A DNA stretch of 64,000 nucleotides from Hymenobacter convexus (GTDB taxonomy: Bacteria; Bacteroidota; Bacteroidia; Cytophagales; Hymenobacteraceae). The stretch spans positions 124,001 to 188,000 of the forward strand of contig NZ_JAUQON010000010.1 in the NCBI RefSeq assembly GCF_030580955.1, written 5' to 3'. This document shows positions 1 to 7,612 of this stretch, one piece after another. Within the stretch, counting starts at the first letter, position 1. Each line of letters opens with the position of its first letter. Under the pieces are notes generated by a model that was given only the letters and a program-made list of their open reading frames with translations, did not search any database and was not told where the DNA came from. The translations under genes were made by a program, and so were the position numbers.

Positions 1-564
1 AAGGCCGGCGAAAGCTATTTCCCCCACGAGTTTTTCTACCAGATTCTGCTGAGCGGCGAACTGGAGCAGTACTACCAGATTGACCCCAAAAACTCCTGGA
101 TGCTGGCCGCGGCCGAAAAAAATCTGCCCATCATCTGCCCCGGCTGGGAAGATTCCACGCTCGGCAACATCTACGCCGGCCACGTGATGACCGGCGACGT
201 GAAGAACGTGCACACCATGCGCACCGGCATCCAGTACATGATGTACTTAGCCGACTGGTACACCCAAAACGCCACCGAAGAAAGCAAAGTGGGCTTCTTC
301 CAGATTGGCGGCGGCATTGCCGGCGACTTCCCCATTTGCGTGGTGCCCATGCTGCACCAGGATTTGCAGCGCCACGAAGTGCCGCTGTGGGGCTACTTCT
401 GCCAGATTTCGGACTCCACCACCAGCTACGGTAGCTACTCCGGCGCCGTGCCCAACGAGAAAATCACCTGGGGCAAGCTGGGCGAGAAAACCCCGAAGTA
501 CATCATTGAATCGGACGCCACCATCGTGGCGCCGCTGGTGTTTGCCATCGTGCTGGGGCAGTAA
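1..564 (+). CDS. Deoxyhypusine synthase-like protein (5' end outside window)
   Basis: The frame is open from base 1, so only the last 187 codons are present and the start lies upstream. The protein has the deoxyhypusine synthase fold; eukaryotic and archaeal members use NAD to move an aminobutyl group from spermidine to eIF5A. Recognisable blocks are PGWEDSTLGN (139-168), the glycine loop IGGGIAGDF (304-330) and SDATIVAPLVFA (511-546). In true deoxyhypusine synthases the glycine loop carries the catalytic lysine (GGGxxK); here that codon (322-324) is glycine. Since bacteria lack eIF5A and the lysine is missing, the substrate and reaction are unknown. Family membership is fairly sure; function is not. 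A terminator follows directly. Confidence 0.8.
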   Translation, partial: KAGESYFPHEFFYQILLSGELEQYYQIDPKNSWMLAAAEKNLPIICPGWEDSTLGNIYAGHVMTGDVKNVHTMRTGIQYMMYLADWYTQNATEESKVGFFQIGGGIAGDFPICVVPMLHQDLQRHEVPLWGYFCQISDSTTSYGSYSGAVPNEKITWGKLGEKTPKYIIESDATIVAPLVFAIVLGQ

Positions 565-584
565 TTGCTGCTTACATAGGGCGC

Positions 585-623
585 AAAAAGAGCCTGCCGC
601 TAATGAAGCGGCAGGCTCTTTTT
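585..623. terminator. Bidirectional rho-independent terminator
   Basis: An 11-bp GC-rich stem (AGCCTGCCGC / GCGGCAGGCT) with a 7-base loop is flanked by A5 on the left and T5 on the right. It lies between two convergent genes and can serve both. Confidence 0.85.
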
Positions 624-647
624 ATTTTGCTGTGGCAATGCCATTGC

Positions 648-1022
648 CTACATATCAGCCAATATTTCGACCATGATTCCACCCGGTGCCCGTAGGTAAA
701 ACGTCCAGGAGCCGTGGAATTTGCGGGGCGGGTCGATGGTGAAGCCGTCGGCGGTAAGGCGTTGGTACAACTCGTTCACCTGGTCCGGGCTTGCCTGAAC
801 GAAGCCGATGTGGAAGTGCTCGGGGTAGCGGACTTCCGCGGCGCGGTCAAAATTGCTGAGCGTGAGTACCATGCCGGCCGCATCGCGCAGCACAACAAGG
901 GCATCATTCGATTTCGTGACGGCTTGCAAACCGAAATACTTCTCGAAAAAAGCCTGGGTCTGGGGCACGTCGCTCACGGCCAGGTTGAGGTGATTAAGAA
1001 TCATGGCCGGTTGGCTTGCCAC
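648..1022 (-). CDS. VOC (glyoxalase/bleomycin-resistance fold) family protein
   Basis: A 124-residue single-module VOC protein. The N-terminal ILNHLNLAVSDVPQTQAFFEKYFG block gives the first metal-ligand histidine (H11 region), and the C-terminal FYLRAPGGIMVEILAD supplies the typical final strand with a conserved glutamate. The length suits a protein that dimerises to build the active sites. The substrate cannot be told from sequence; related proteins act as glyoxalases, dioxygenases or drug-binding proteins. The start lies only 9 bases after the stop of the trans-sulfuration gene on the same strand, so the two are probably co-transcribed. Confidence 0.8.
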   Translation of the reverse strand: MASQPAMILNHLNLAVSDVPQTQAFFEKYFGLQAVTKSNDALVVLRDAAGMVLTLSNFDRAAEVRYPEHFHIGFVQASPDQVNELYQRLTADGFTIDPPRKFHGSWTFYLRAPGGIMVEILADM

Positions 1023-1031
1023 AGTTCGGGT

Positions 1032-2339
1032 TTACGCCAGTTCCAATTCCCGCGCCTTTACCATTCCCACGGCTTCAAAGGCCTGCTCCAGGTCCAGCAT
1101 CAAATCCTGCGGGTCTTCGACGCCGATGCTGAGGCGAATCATTTGGGCGGTGATGCCCATTTCGGCCTGCTCGGGTACCGCGATGTCGGAGTGCGTCATG
1201 GTGGCGGGGTGTTCGGCGAGGCTTTCGGTGCCGCCGAGGCTCACGGCCAACTTGATGAGGCGCAAGGCGTTGAGGAAGCGGAAAGCTTCGGGCTCGCCGC
1301 CTTTGATGTCGAACGAAATCATGGAGCCGGGCGAGAGGCAGTGGCGGCGGTAGATGTCCTGCTGGGCGGGGCAGTGCTCCAGGTGCGTGAGGTAGTAGGT
1401 GCGCTGCACCAGCGGGTGGGCGCGGAGCCAGTCGGCAATAATTTGGGCGCTCTGGGCGGCGCGCTCCATGCGCAGCTTCAGGGTTTCGAGCGAGCGCATG
1501 AGCATCCAGCCGGTGTTGGGGTCGCACATGGTGCCCATGAAGGTGCGCATGGCTTTGATTTCCTTCATAAGGGGCTTGCTGGCCAGGGCCGCGCCCGCGA
1601 TGAGGTCGGAATGCCCGCCCAGAAACTTGGTGGCCGAGTACAGCACCACGTCGGCCCCGTGCTTGAGCGGGTGCTGAAAAACGGGGCCGAGGAAAGTGTT
1701 ATCGACCACCAGGCGGATGGGGTGCTCCGGGGTGCCGTGCTGGCGGGCCAGGGCGGCGCAGGCTTCCAGGTCCACGAGGTGGTTGGTGGGGTTGGCGGGC
1801 GTTTCGACGAAAATCATGGCCAAACGGCCCTGCTCGATGCCGGCCACCTGGGCCGTAAGCTCCTCCGGGGTGGCGGTGGGGCGGAAGCCCACGGCCGTGA
1901 TGCCGAACTTGGGCAGCACGTTTTTGAGGAAGAAATCGGAGCCGCCGTACACCGGCTCGGAGTGCAGCACCACGTCGCCGGGCTTGAGCAACGCCAACAA
2001 GGTGGTGCTGATGGCGGCCATGCCGCTGGCGAAGCTGGCCGCGTCCTCGGCGCCGTCCCAGAGGCAGAGGCGGTGCTCCAGAATTTCCAGGCTCGGGTTG
2101 TTGAGGCGGGAGTAGATGAGGCCCATTTCCTCGTCGGGGTTGGCCTGGCGCAGGCCGTAGGCCAGTTCGAAGTGGGCCTTGCCCTCCTCGGCGCTCGCGA
2201 AAACGAAGGTGGAGGTTTGGAAAATGGGGGGCTTGATGGCGCCCTCGCTCCAGGCGGGGGTGTAGCCGTAGCTCATCATCAAACTTTCGGGGCGCAGGCG
2301 GGCGCCGCCGATGTGGGCGTGGTCGTGCAGGGTGGGCAT
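1032..2339 (-). CDS. Cystathionine gamma-synthase/methionine gamma-lyase family PLP enzyme
   Basis: A 435-residue fold-type I PLP enzyme of the Cys/Met metabolism family, cytosolic and normally tetrameric. The internal aldimine lysine is K238 in YSATKFLGGHSD, D213 in VVDNTF binds the pyridine nitrogen, and YSRLNNPSLE (76-85) contributes the phosphate-binding tyrosine and arginine from the neighbouring subunit. The C-terminal VSLGGTESLAEHPATMTHS block is typical of the family. Sequence alone does not separate cystathionine gamma-synthase, gamma-lyase, methionine gamma-lyase and O-acetylhomoserine sulfhydrylase. It is the first gene of a likely two-gene unit with the VOC protein. No SAM riboswitch is visible in the short upstream gap. 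Confidence 0.9.
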   Translation of the reverse strand: MPTLHDHAHIGGARLRPESLMMSYGYTPAWSEGAIKPPIFQTSTFVFASAEEGKAHFELAYGLRQANPDEEMGLIYSRLNNPSLEILEHRLCLWDGAEDAASFASGMAAISTTLLALLKPGDVVLHSEPVYGGSDFFLKNVLPKFGITAVGFRPTATPEELTAQVAGIEQGRLAMIFVETPANPTNHLVDLEACAALARQHGTPEHPIRLVVDNTFLGPVFQHPLKHGADVVLYSATKFLGGHSDLIAGAALASKPLMKEIKAMRTFMGTMCDPNTGWMLMRSLETLKLRMERAAQSAQIIADWLRAHPLVQRTYYLTHLEHCPAQQDIYRRHCLSPGSMISFDIKGGEPEAFRFLNALRLIKLAVSLGGTESLAEHPATMTHSDIAVPEQAEMGITAQMIRLSIGVEDPQDLMLDLEQAFEAVGMVKARELELA

Positions 2340-2407
2340 GCAGTGGGGGTTGGGTGGGAATGGAGGAATAAGGTGGGACGAAGGTAGGGTTTTGTTTTGA
2401 GAGACAT

Positions 2408-2444
2408 AAAAAAGCCCGTCGCTGCGTTAGCGACGGGCTTTTTT
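2408..2444 (-). terminator. Rho-independent terminator for the DUF3667 gene
   Basis: An 11-bp stem (AGCCCGTCGCT / AGCGACGGGCT) with a 5-base loop is bounded by A5 and T5. It sits just past the stop of the leftward DUF3667 gene at 2477, and the symmetrical tracts would let it work in both directions. Confidence 0.85.
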
Positions 2445-2476
2445 ATGGGCTGGGCGGCAGCAGGAGAGAAGGGCCA

Positions 2477-3415
2477 CTAGCGCGTGGCGGCTGGCTGCGG
2501 CTTCTTTGGCAGCGCGGCCTTGCGCAGGTCCGGCCGCTCGTTGAGGACCTGCACCGTGAGGACGGCGATGCACACCACCGCCGCCACCAGCAGCACCACT
2601 ATTTGCAGCAGCGAAATGCCCAGCGCCCGGAGGTAACGCTTCGCCGCGGTAAGCGCGGGGGCGGCCAGCAGCAGCTGCGCGTTCACCCAGAGCGTGTACA
2701 CCACCGTCGGAATAAAAACCAGCTGCGAAGCCAGCCCGAGGAATGCCCGATTGCCCGCCAGCAGCGCGGGCAGCATCACGGCCAGATTGAGTACGGTGAG
2801 GGTGCCCCCCACAAAGCAGTTGGCCAGCAGCACCTCGGCGTAGTTGTAGCCCGCCCGCCGCAGCAGCCACCACGCTACCAGGCTGTTGAGCGGCATGAGT
2901 ACCAGCTGCATCAGGTAAGGGTGCTTAACGGTGGTGGTAAGGTAGCGGTCCATTACCACCGACATAAGCGCCTCCGGGGGCGCGCCTGCCTTGGCAGACT
3001 GCGCGGCCATCATGGCGTGTTGCAGGTCAAGCTGAAAGGCTGACATAACCAGCGCCGAAATGCCCACGAGCAGCAGCAGGTAGCTCACCGGGCGGAACTG
3101 CCGGGTGCGCTGCCCCGCCAGGTACCCCCGGATGGTGAGGCCGGGGCGCGTCAGCATCTGGTAAAACGTGTAGGCCAGGCCCTTGTCGACGTGCCACACG
3201 GAGTGGGGCAAGTCGTGCAGCAGCAGGTGTTTGAGGGTGATGCGGTGGGTGTTGGCCGGCTGCCCGCAGTGGGCGCAGAACTTGCCGGTGAGGGCCGTGC
3301 CGCAGTCAAGGCAGGCCGTGGGGTGGGCATGGTCGGGTGGCAGGGTGGCAGGGGCGGCTTCGGCTTCGGCCACCGTCACCCAGGTGGCGATGTCGGGGGT
3401 AGTAATCAAATCCAT
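2477..3415 (-). CDS. DUF3667 zinc-ribbon membrane protein
   Basis: 312 residues. A zinc ribbon near the N-terminus uses C35/C38 and C47/C50 (CLDCGTALTGKFCAHCGQ). It is followed by the family's characteristic stretch HLLLHDLPHSVWHVDKGLAYTF and about five hydrophobic segments (roughly residues 110-130, 180-200, 205-235 and two near the C-terminus), so this is an inner-membrane protein with a cytosolic zinc finger. DUF3667 proteins are common in Bacteroidetes and have no established function. The gene stands alone, with its own terminator downstream and an AraC/SDR pair reading away from it on the other side. Confidence 0.85.
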   Translation of the reverse strand: MDLITTPDIATWVTVAEAEAAPATLPPDHAHPTACLDCGTALTGKFCAHCGQPANTHRITLKHLLLHDLPHSVWHVDKGLAYTFYQMLTRPGLTIRGYLAGQRTRQFRPVSYLLLLVGISALVMSAFQLDLQHAMMAAQSAKAGAPPEALMSVVMDRYLTTTVKHPYLMQLVLMPLNSLVAWWLLRRAGYNYAEVLLANCFVGGTLTVLNLAVMLPALLAGNRAFLGLASQLVFIPTVVYTLWVNAQLLLAAPALTAAKRYLRALGISLLQIVVLLVAAVVCIAVLTVQVLNERPDLRKAALPKKPQPAATR

Positions 3416-3690
3416 TCTGCAGAAGGTAAAAAGGTAAGTGCCGGCAAATTACCTAAAAAAGCCCGCCCGGCATAGGCTGGTTGGGCAGAATTTGAATGCG
3501 GGGGCCAGGCTCCTGGCGGGACTGATGACTACCTCAGGTTTCTCTTGAAATGATGGTTTGCGTTCCCAATGTCCTGCCCCAATTTTGGGGTGGCCGCTTC
3601 CATGTTTGTTGTTTCAAAACTTACTGAGGCCATCATTGTCAATTGTGCATGCGAAGGCTTGCCTACAATCCCGCAGCAACACCTCAGCCT

Positions 3691-4107
3691 ATGCCCACGC
3701 CCATCCCCCAAAGGCTCCTGGCCCGCCAGCACGAAATCACCGCCGATTTCCTGTGCGAAATCGACCGACATCTGGCCGACATCGTGGCCGGCCGCGCCAC
3801 CGAAATGTTCGAAATCCGCGATTTCGCGGGCCTGCTCTGCATTCACCCCACGCACCTGAGCAACACCATCAAGCTGGCCACCGGCCACTCGCCGTGCTAC
3901 TTTTTCGAGGAGCGTATCCTGGAGCTGGCCCGGCAGCAGCTGCGCGACCCCAGCCGCTCGGTGGCCGATATCGCCACCGGCCTCACCTACGACCCTTCCA
4001 ACTTCACCAAGTTTTTCAAGCGCTTTCAGGGCAGCACGCCCAAGCAGTACCGCGAGCAGGTGTGGGCCGCTCAGCGGGCTGCCAATACGGAAGCTGTCAC
4101 CATTTAA
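3691..4107 (+). CDS. AraC-family DNA-binding transcriptional regulator (short)
   Basis: The preferred ATG gives 138 residues; an ATG 16 codons upstream (3643) is possible but adds an unconserved-looking leader. Two helix-turn-helix motifs of the AraC type are visible: FEIRDFAGLLCIHPTHLSNTIKLATG and SVADIATGLTYDPSNFTKFFKRFQGSTPKQYR, the latter matching the conserved second helix (P-x-x-Y/F-R). No ligand-binding domain is present beyond a short N-terminal helix, so this is a nearly bare DNA-binding domain. It lies 77 bases upstream of, and in line with, an SDR oxidoreductase, its likely target. Confidence 0.8.
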   Translation: MPTPIPQRLLARQHEITADFLCEIDRHLADIVAGRATEMFEIRDFAGLLCIHPTHLSNTIKLATGHSPCYFFEERILELARQQLRDPSRSVADIATGLTYDPSNFTKFFKRFQGSTPKQYREQVWAAQRAANTEAVTI

Positions 4108-4184
4108 ACTTAACTACTCACCATAAACCCGGCGCCTGCGAGCCAGACCTTTGCCTCATCAGTCACCCCAACCAATTGAATCTG

Positions 4185-4946
4185 ATGAGCAATTCCAAAA
4201 TAGCCCTTGTGACCGGCGGCAGCCGGGGCCTGGGCAAAGACATGGCCCTCAATTTGGCTAAAAAAGGCCTCGACGTCATCCTCACTTACCACACGCAGCA
4301 GGCCGAAGCCGAAAGCGTGGTGGCCGAAATTACGGCCCAGGGCCGCAAGGCTGCCGCCCTGCAGCTTGATGCCTCCAACGTGGGCAGCTTCGCCGGCTTC
4401 TTCGAGCAAGTAAAAACGACGCTGACGGAAACCTTCAGGGCCGAGAAGTTCGACTTTCTCATCAACAACGCCGGCACGGGCCTCTACCAGCCGTTTGCCA
4501 CTACCTCGGAGCAGCAGTTCGACGACATGCTGAACATTCACTACAAAGGGCCTTATTTCCTGACGCAGCAGGCCCTGCCGCTGCTCAACGACGGTGGCGG
4601 AATTGTCAATATCTCGTCGGGTCTCACTAAAATGACCAACGACTTGTCGTCGGCCTACGCCAGCATGAAAGGGGCCGTGGAAATCCTGACCCGCTACCTA
4701 GCCAAGGCCTTGGGCCCGCGCCGCATTCGCGTCAACGTCGTGGCCCCCGGCGCGGTAGAAACCGATTTTGGCGGCGGCCGTACCCGCGACAACAAAGACG
4801 TCAATGCCCACATTGCCAGCCTCACTGCCCTGGGCCGCGTGGGCCTGCCCACCGACATCGGCCCGGTGGTGGCCTTCCTCTGCACTCCGGAGGCCGGCTG
4901 GGTCAACGCCCAGCGCATCGAAGTATCGGGCGGGCAGGCCATCTAG
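4185..4946 (+). CDS. Short-chain dehydrogenase/reductase (SDR)
   Basis: 253 residues, typical classical SDR length. Rossmann dinucleotide motif TGGSRGLG at 10-17, NNAG at 94-97, catalytic serine in VNISSG (144-145) and YxxxK at Y158/K162. The C-terminal end GWVNAQRIEVSGGQAI is the usual final strand. R14 and the neighbourhood favour NADP(H). The ATG at 4185 was chosen because the glycine motif follows at the standard distance; the frame stays open further upstream but that part overlaps the AraC gene. Substrate unknown; alcohols, ketones and quinone-like compounds are all seen in the family. Confidence 0.9.
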   Translation: MSNSKIALVTGGSRGLGKDMALNLAKKGLDVILTYHTQQAEAESVVAEITAQGRKAAALQLDASNVGSFAGFFEQVKTTLTETFRAEKFDFLINNAGTGLYQPFATTSEQQFDDMLNIHYKGPYFLTQQALPLLNDGGGIVNISSGLTKMTNDLSSAYASMKGAVEILTRYLAKALGPRRIRVNVVAPGAVETDFGGGRTRDNKDVNAHIASLTALGRVGLPTDIGPVVAFLCTPEAGWVNAQRIEVSGGQAI

Positions 4947-4976
4947 GCCCGCCCCTTCTACCTCCATTGAGGACAT

Positions 4977-5014
4977 AAAAAAGCCTTCCTGCCGCACGGC
5001 AGGAAGGCTTTTTT
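4977..5014 (+). terminator. Rho-independent terminator after the SDR gene
   Basis: Stem GCCTTCCTGCC / GGCAGGAAGGC with a 4-base loop, preceded by A6 and followed by T6. It also faces the leftward small gene at 5042. Confidence 0.85.
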
Positions 5015-5041
5015 GCATTGATTTCGAAAGCGTGGCGGCTG

Positions 5042-5215
5042 CTACTTGCCGGAGTTGCGCCGTAGCCGGTAGGAGTCTACCTGTTCGCGCAGCACGGCCA
5101 GCAGGCCGCCGTAGCGCTGCTGGGCTTCGCGCTTCTTTTCGAGCTTTAGCAAACGAGAATTAATCAGGTCAGAAAAGTCCTCAACGGAGTAGGAACGATT
5201 TGGAGCAGCGGACAC
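5042..5215 (-). CDS. Small hypothetical protein (57 residues, GTG start)
   Basis: A 57-residue frame on the minus strand starting with GTG at 5215 and ending TAG. The peptide is hydrophilic and mostly helical, with the core DFSDLINSRLLKLEKKREAQ, then a hydrophobic stretch GGLLAVLREQV. Codon third positions follow the local GC-rich bias. A TAAGTTTG -7 element lies about 65 bases upstream of the GTG, giving it its own promoter. I do not recognise the family. It could be a small cytosolic coiled-coil protein. The start codon is the least certain point. Confidence 0.5.
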   Translation of the reverse strand: MSAAPNRSYSVEDFSDLINSRLLKLEKKREAQQRYGGLLAVLREQVDSYRLRRNSGK

Positions 5216-5279
5216 GGGCGAGGCAGCAAAAAAATACGGGAGGAACAGCGAGCAGGGCTGCGGTTAATACGCAAGGCCC

Positions 5280-5287
5280 CAAACTTA
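5280..5287 (-). promoter_or_regulatory. Bacteroidetes -7 element (TAAGTTTG)
   Basis: Minus-strand TAAGTTTG, about 65 bases before the GTG of the 57-residue gene; a TTTCG stretch about 19 bases upstream may stand in for the TTG -33 box. It overlaps the gap after the stop of the preceding membrane protein. Confidence 0.45.
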
Positions 5288-5299
5288 AGACGTTAAAGC

Positions 5300-5758
5300 T
5301 TAGAAACGAAATAGCGGCCGGGCCGGATTCCAGATGCCCCACGGAATCATGAGCAGCACGAGCAGCAGGGCTACCCCGAAATAGAGCAGGGCTTTGCGGT
5401 GTTTCTGGGTGCTGTCGGCGGTTTTCTTTACCACAATGCGGCCCACCTGGGCCACGATGGCCGCCAATATCATGACGGCCACGTGCTCCATGCCGAAGAA
5501 GCGCGCCGTGGGGTCCTTCATGGCGCCGGCCTGCTTCATGGCGTTGAGGCCCCAGGGGCTCAGGCCGAAATATAGCCCCAGGCCGATGAGTACCTGCAGC
5601 CACATGAAGCCCGAAAAGGCGGCGCTCATGCCGTTGTCGGCGCTCACGAAGGGGCGGCGGCCACTGTAGCCCACATAGGCCCGATACACGGCAATGAGAC
5701 CGAAAACGAGCACGAACCAGCGGGACCAGGAGTGCAGAACGAGAAGGGTTTGGTACAT
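5300..5758 (-). CDS. Four-helix membrane protein, cytochrome b561-like in layout
   Basis: Starting at the ATG MYQTLLVLHSWSRW gives 152 residues with about four transmembrane segments (near residues 13-32, 50-68, 90-108 and 125-142). An in-frame ATG 13 codons upstream is less likely, as the hydrophobic start is the conserved-looking one. Histidines occur near the membrane edges (H9, one in GMEHVAVM and one in KHRKALLY), which is compatible with haem or metal binding but not proof. The C-terminus PWGIWNPARPLFRF is highly patterned. No function is established. It is probably the last gene of a leftward run of small membrane proteins. Confidence 0.65.
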   Translation of the reverse strand: MYQTLLVLHSWSRWFVLVFGLIAVYRAYVGYSGRRPFVSADNGMSAAFSGFMWLQVLIGLGLYFGLSPWGLNAMKQAGAMKDPTARFFGMEHVAVMILAAIVAQVGRIVVKKTADSTQKHRKALLYFGVALLLVLLMIPWGIWNPARPLFRF

Positions 5759-5803
5759 AAAAAGGGGAAGAGGTGAGCAGGAGAAATCAATTGCCAAAGC
5801 CGC

Positions 5804-5998
5804 TTAGGCAGGCATCGGGGCCAGCTTTTTCTTGTCGCGGTGCACCACGAACATAATCACGAACAGCGACACATAGGGCAGCCCGCACCCAATGCCAAAC
5901 CAGCGCCAGAACGAGCGGCCGTGGTTGTAAGCCATAAACGCCGTCATCAAGGGCATAAAAAACAGCGGGGTTAAAATAACAACAAGCGCTTCGAGCAT
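5804..5998 (-). CDS. Small two-helix membrane protein (paralogue of next gene)
   Basis: 64 residues from the ATG at 5998. The frame remains open upstream, but that part only mirrors the neighbouring gene in another frame. Two transmembrane helices flank the block AYNHGRSFWRWFGIG, and the tail is basic (HRDKKK). The block is almost identical to AYNYGRSFWRWFGFG in the adjacent upstream gene, so the two arose by tandem duplication. Function unknown; the conserved loop between the helices is the likely functional part. Confidence 0.6.
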   Translation of the reverse strand: MLEALVVILTPLFFMPLMTAFMAYNHGRSFWRWFGIGCGLPYVSLFVIMFVVHRDKKKLAPMPA

Positions 5999-6038
5999 AA
6001 AGAAATAAACCAGTGATAAAACGCCCGCAAAAATACGG

Positions 6039-6269
6039 CTAAACCCCCGGCGGCTGCGTGCGCCGCTGGGCGTCTTCGGCCTGCTCTTCGGCCCGGCGGT
6101 CGCGCATGGCCATAAACAAGGCCACGAACACGGAGAAAAACGGCACCACCAGCCCAAACCCAAACCAGCGCCAGAACGAGCGCCCGTAGTTGTAGGCAAT
6201 GTAGCCGGTGATGGGCGCGAACACGAGCAGCGAAACCCCAAAAATGAGCAGCAGGCGAAGAAGGAACAC
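6039..6269 (-). CDS. Small two-helix membrane protein (paralogue)
   Basis: 76 residues, two hydrophobic helices (about 4-24 and 38-54) around AYNYGRSFWRWFGFG, then a charged tail rich in R, E and Q. It lies 40 bases upstream of its shorter paralogue on the same strand and probably forms an operon with it. I do not recognise a named family; similar short proteins with a YGRSFW-type loop are familiar from Bacteroidetes genomes as uncharacterised proteins. Confidence 0.6.
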   Translation of the reverse strand: MFLLRLLLIFGVSLLVFAPITGYIAYNYGRSFWRWFGFGLVVPFFSVFVALFMAMRDRRAEEQAEDAQRRTQPPGV

Positions 6270-6306
6270 GGGAATTAGGGGAGGAGAAATAGTTGTTTTA
6301 GGGGAA

Positions 6307-6407
6307 CGTCATGCTGAGCGCAGTCGAAGCATCTCGCGGGGGGTAGTAATCCTTTCGATTGATTTAGTGGCGGCACGCGAGATGCTTCGGCTGCGCTCAG
6401 CATGACG
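6307..6407. repeat. Palindromic intergenic element, type A (copy 1)
   Basis: Arms of about 30 bp: left CGTCATGCTGAGCGCAG..., right ...CTGCGCTCAGCATGACG, with a variable AT-richer centre containing TTAGTGGCGGCACGCGAGAT. It fills the gap between a DUF58 gene and the small membrane genes. Confidence 0.85.
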
Positions 6408-6425
6408 GTCTTTTACAGCGCACGA

Positions 6426-7343
6426 TTACCGCACCTTGCCGCGCTTCACCAGGTAGGCATAGAGCACTTTCTCGAAGGGCTCGCGCACGTCCACGGGCAC
6501 GAAATCGATGCGGAGCTGGCCGCAACGCTGGGCCAGCTCCTGTTCGTAAGCCGTCATGGCGGCGCGGTACTGGTCCTTTATCTGGGACGGCTGAAGCTTG
6601 ATTTCGAGGCCGGTTTCCACGTCTTCGAAGATGTAGGGCCGCTCGGCGAAGTCGAAATTGGCCTCCGTGGCCCGGTCGAGCACGTGGAAGAGCAGCACCT
6701 CGTGGTGCTGGTGCTTGAGGTGCTGCAACGCCGCCAGGGCCGCTTCCTGCTCGGCCGCGCCGCGCCCCAGCATGTCACTGAAAATGATAACGAGGGAGCG
6801 TTTGGGAATCTGCTGGGCAATGGCGTGCACGGTGCCGGCCACGTCGGTGCCGCGCCGGGTGGCGGGCGTGGGCGGGCGCTCCAGCAGCTGCTGCAGGGCC
6901 AATAGCAGCGTGTGGCGGTGGGTGCTGGTGGAGCGCACCGGCGTCTGCAGCTCAATGGTGTCGGCGAAGGTGACGAGGCCCACGGCGTCGCGCTGCCGGG
7001 TGAGCAGGGTGGTGAGGGCAGCGGCGGCCAGAATGCTGAATTTGAGCTTGTCGTGGCCCGGCGCGGGGTAGTACATGCTGGGGCTCACGTCGAGCAGCAG
7101 GTGGGCGCGCAGGTTGGTTTCCTCCTCGTAGCGCTTCACAAACAGCTTGTCGGTGCGGGCAAACACCTTCCAGTCGATGTGGCGCGTGCTTTCGCCGGGG
7201 TTGTAGAGGCGGTGCTCCGAAAACTCCACCGAAAAGCCGTGGTAGGGCGACTGGTGCAGGCCGGTGATGAAGCCATCCACCAGTTGGCGGGCCAGAAACT
7301 CAAGGTTCTCAAAGGAGCGAATGGCGGCGAGGTCGAGGGGCAT
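6426..7343 (-). CDS. DUF58 (vWA-like) protein
   Basis: 305 residues. The family signature is clear: FSEHRLYNPGESTRHIDWKVFARTDKLFVKRYEEE, followed by the vWA-like core LLLDVSPSMYY (metal-site residues D-x-S-x-S) and VIIFSDMLG. DUF58 proteins usually accompany MoxR AAA+ ATPases and Bat-type vWA proteins and are thought to help assemble or activate envelope or metal-dependent targets. No MoxR gene is next to it here; downstream are the small membrane proteins, separated by a palindromic element. A second DUF58 gene lies at 54724. Assignment to the family is sure, the role is inferred. Confidence 0.88.
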   Translation of the reverse strand: MPLDLAAIRSFENLEFLARQLVDGFITGLHQSPYHGFSVEFSEHRLYNPGESTRHIDWKVFARTDKLFVKRYEEETNLRAHLLLDVSPSMYYPAPGHDKLKFSILAAAALTTLLTRQRDAVGLVTFADTIELQTPVRSTSTHRHTLLLALQQLLERPPTPATRRGTDVAGTVHAIAQQIPKRSLVIIFSDMLGRGAAEQEAALAALQHLKHQHHEVLLFHVLDRATEANFDFAERPYIFEDVETGLEIKLQPSQIKDQYRAAMTAYEQELAQRCGQLRIDFVPVDVREPFEKVLYAYLVKRGKVR

Positions 7344-7380
7344 GGTGCGGGGCGGGCGGGATTTTTGGTGTTGTAAAGAA

Positions 7381-7482
7381 CGTCATGCTGAGCGCAGCCG
7401 AAGCATCTCTACCGCAGCGGTAATTCCATCGATTGGATTTGCATTGCGCGGTAGAGATGCTTCGGCTGCGCTCAGCATGACG
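7381..7482. repeat. Palindromic intergenic element, type A (copy 2)
   Basis: Arms of about 35 bp beginning CGTCATGCTGAGCGCAGCCG and closing with the reverse complement; the arms continue inward through AAGCATCTCTACCGC. The centre is unrelated to that of copy 1. Confidence 0.9.
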
Positions 7483-7612
7483 TTCTTTCTTATCGTTGCT
7501 ACTCTCAACACCCCTGCCCCGTCCGTCGTTTATCTTTACCGCACAATTCGTAAGTTAGCCTTTCTAACCAACCGACCCATTCTATTTCCCACTCATACCC
7601 CACCCAATTCCA

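Noticed and set aside
714..2387. A 557-codon plus-strand frame
   Set aside because: Antisense to the VOC and trans-sulfuration genes, which have full sets of motifs; the shadow peptide has none.
1032..2400. SAM riboswitch before the trans-sulfuration gene
   Set aside because: Only about 60 bases separate the start from the terminator of the neighbouring gene; no paired structure fits.
3558..4184. Long N-terminal extension of the SDR frame
   Set aside because: It overlaps the AraC gene in another frame and would place the Rossmann motif over 200 residues in.
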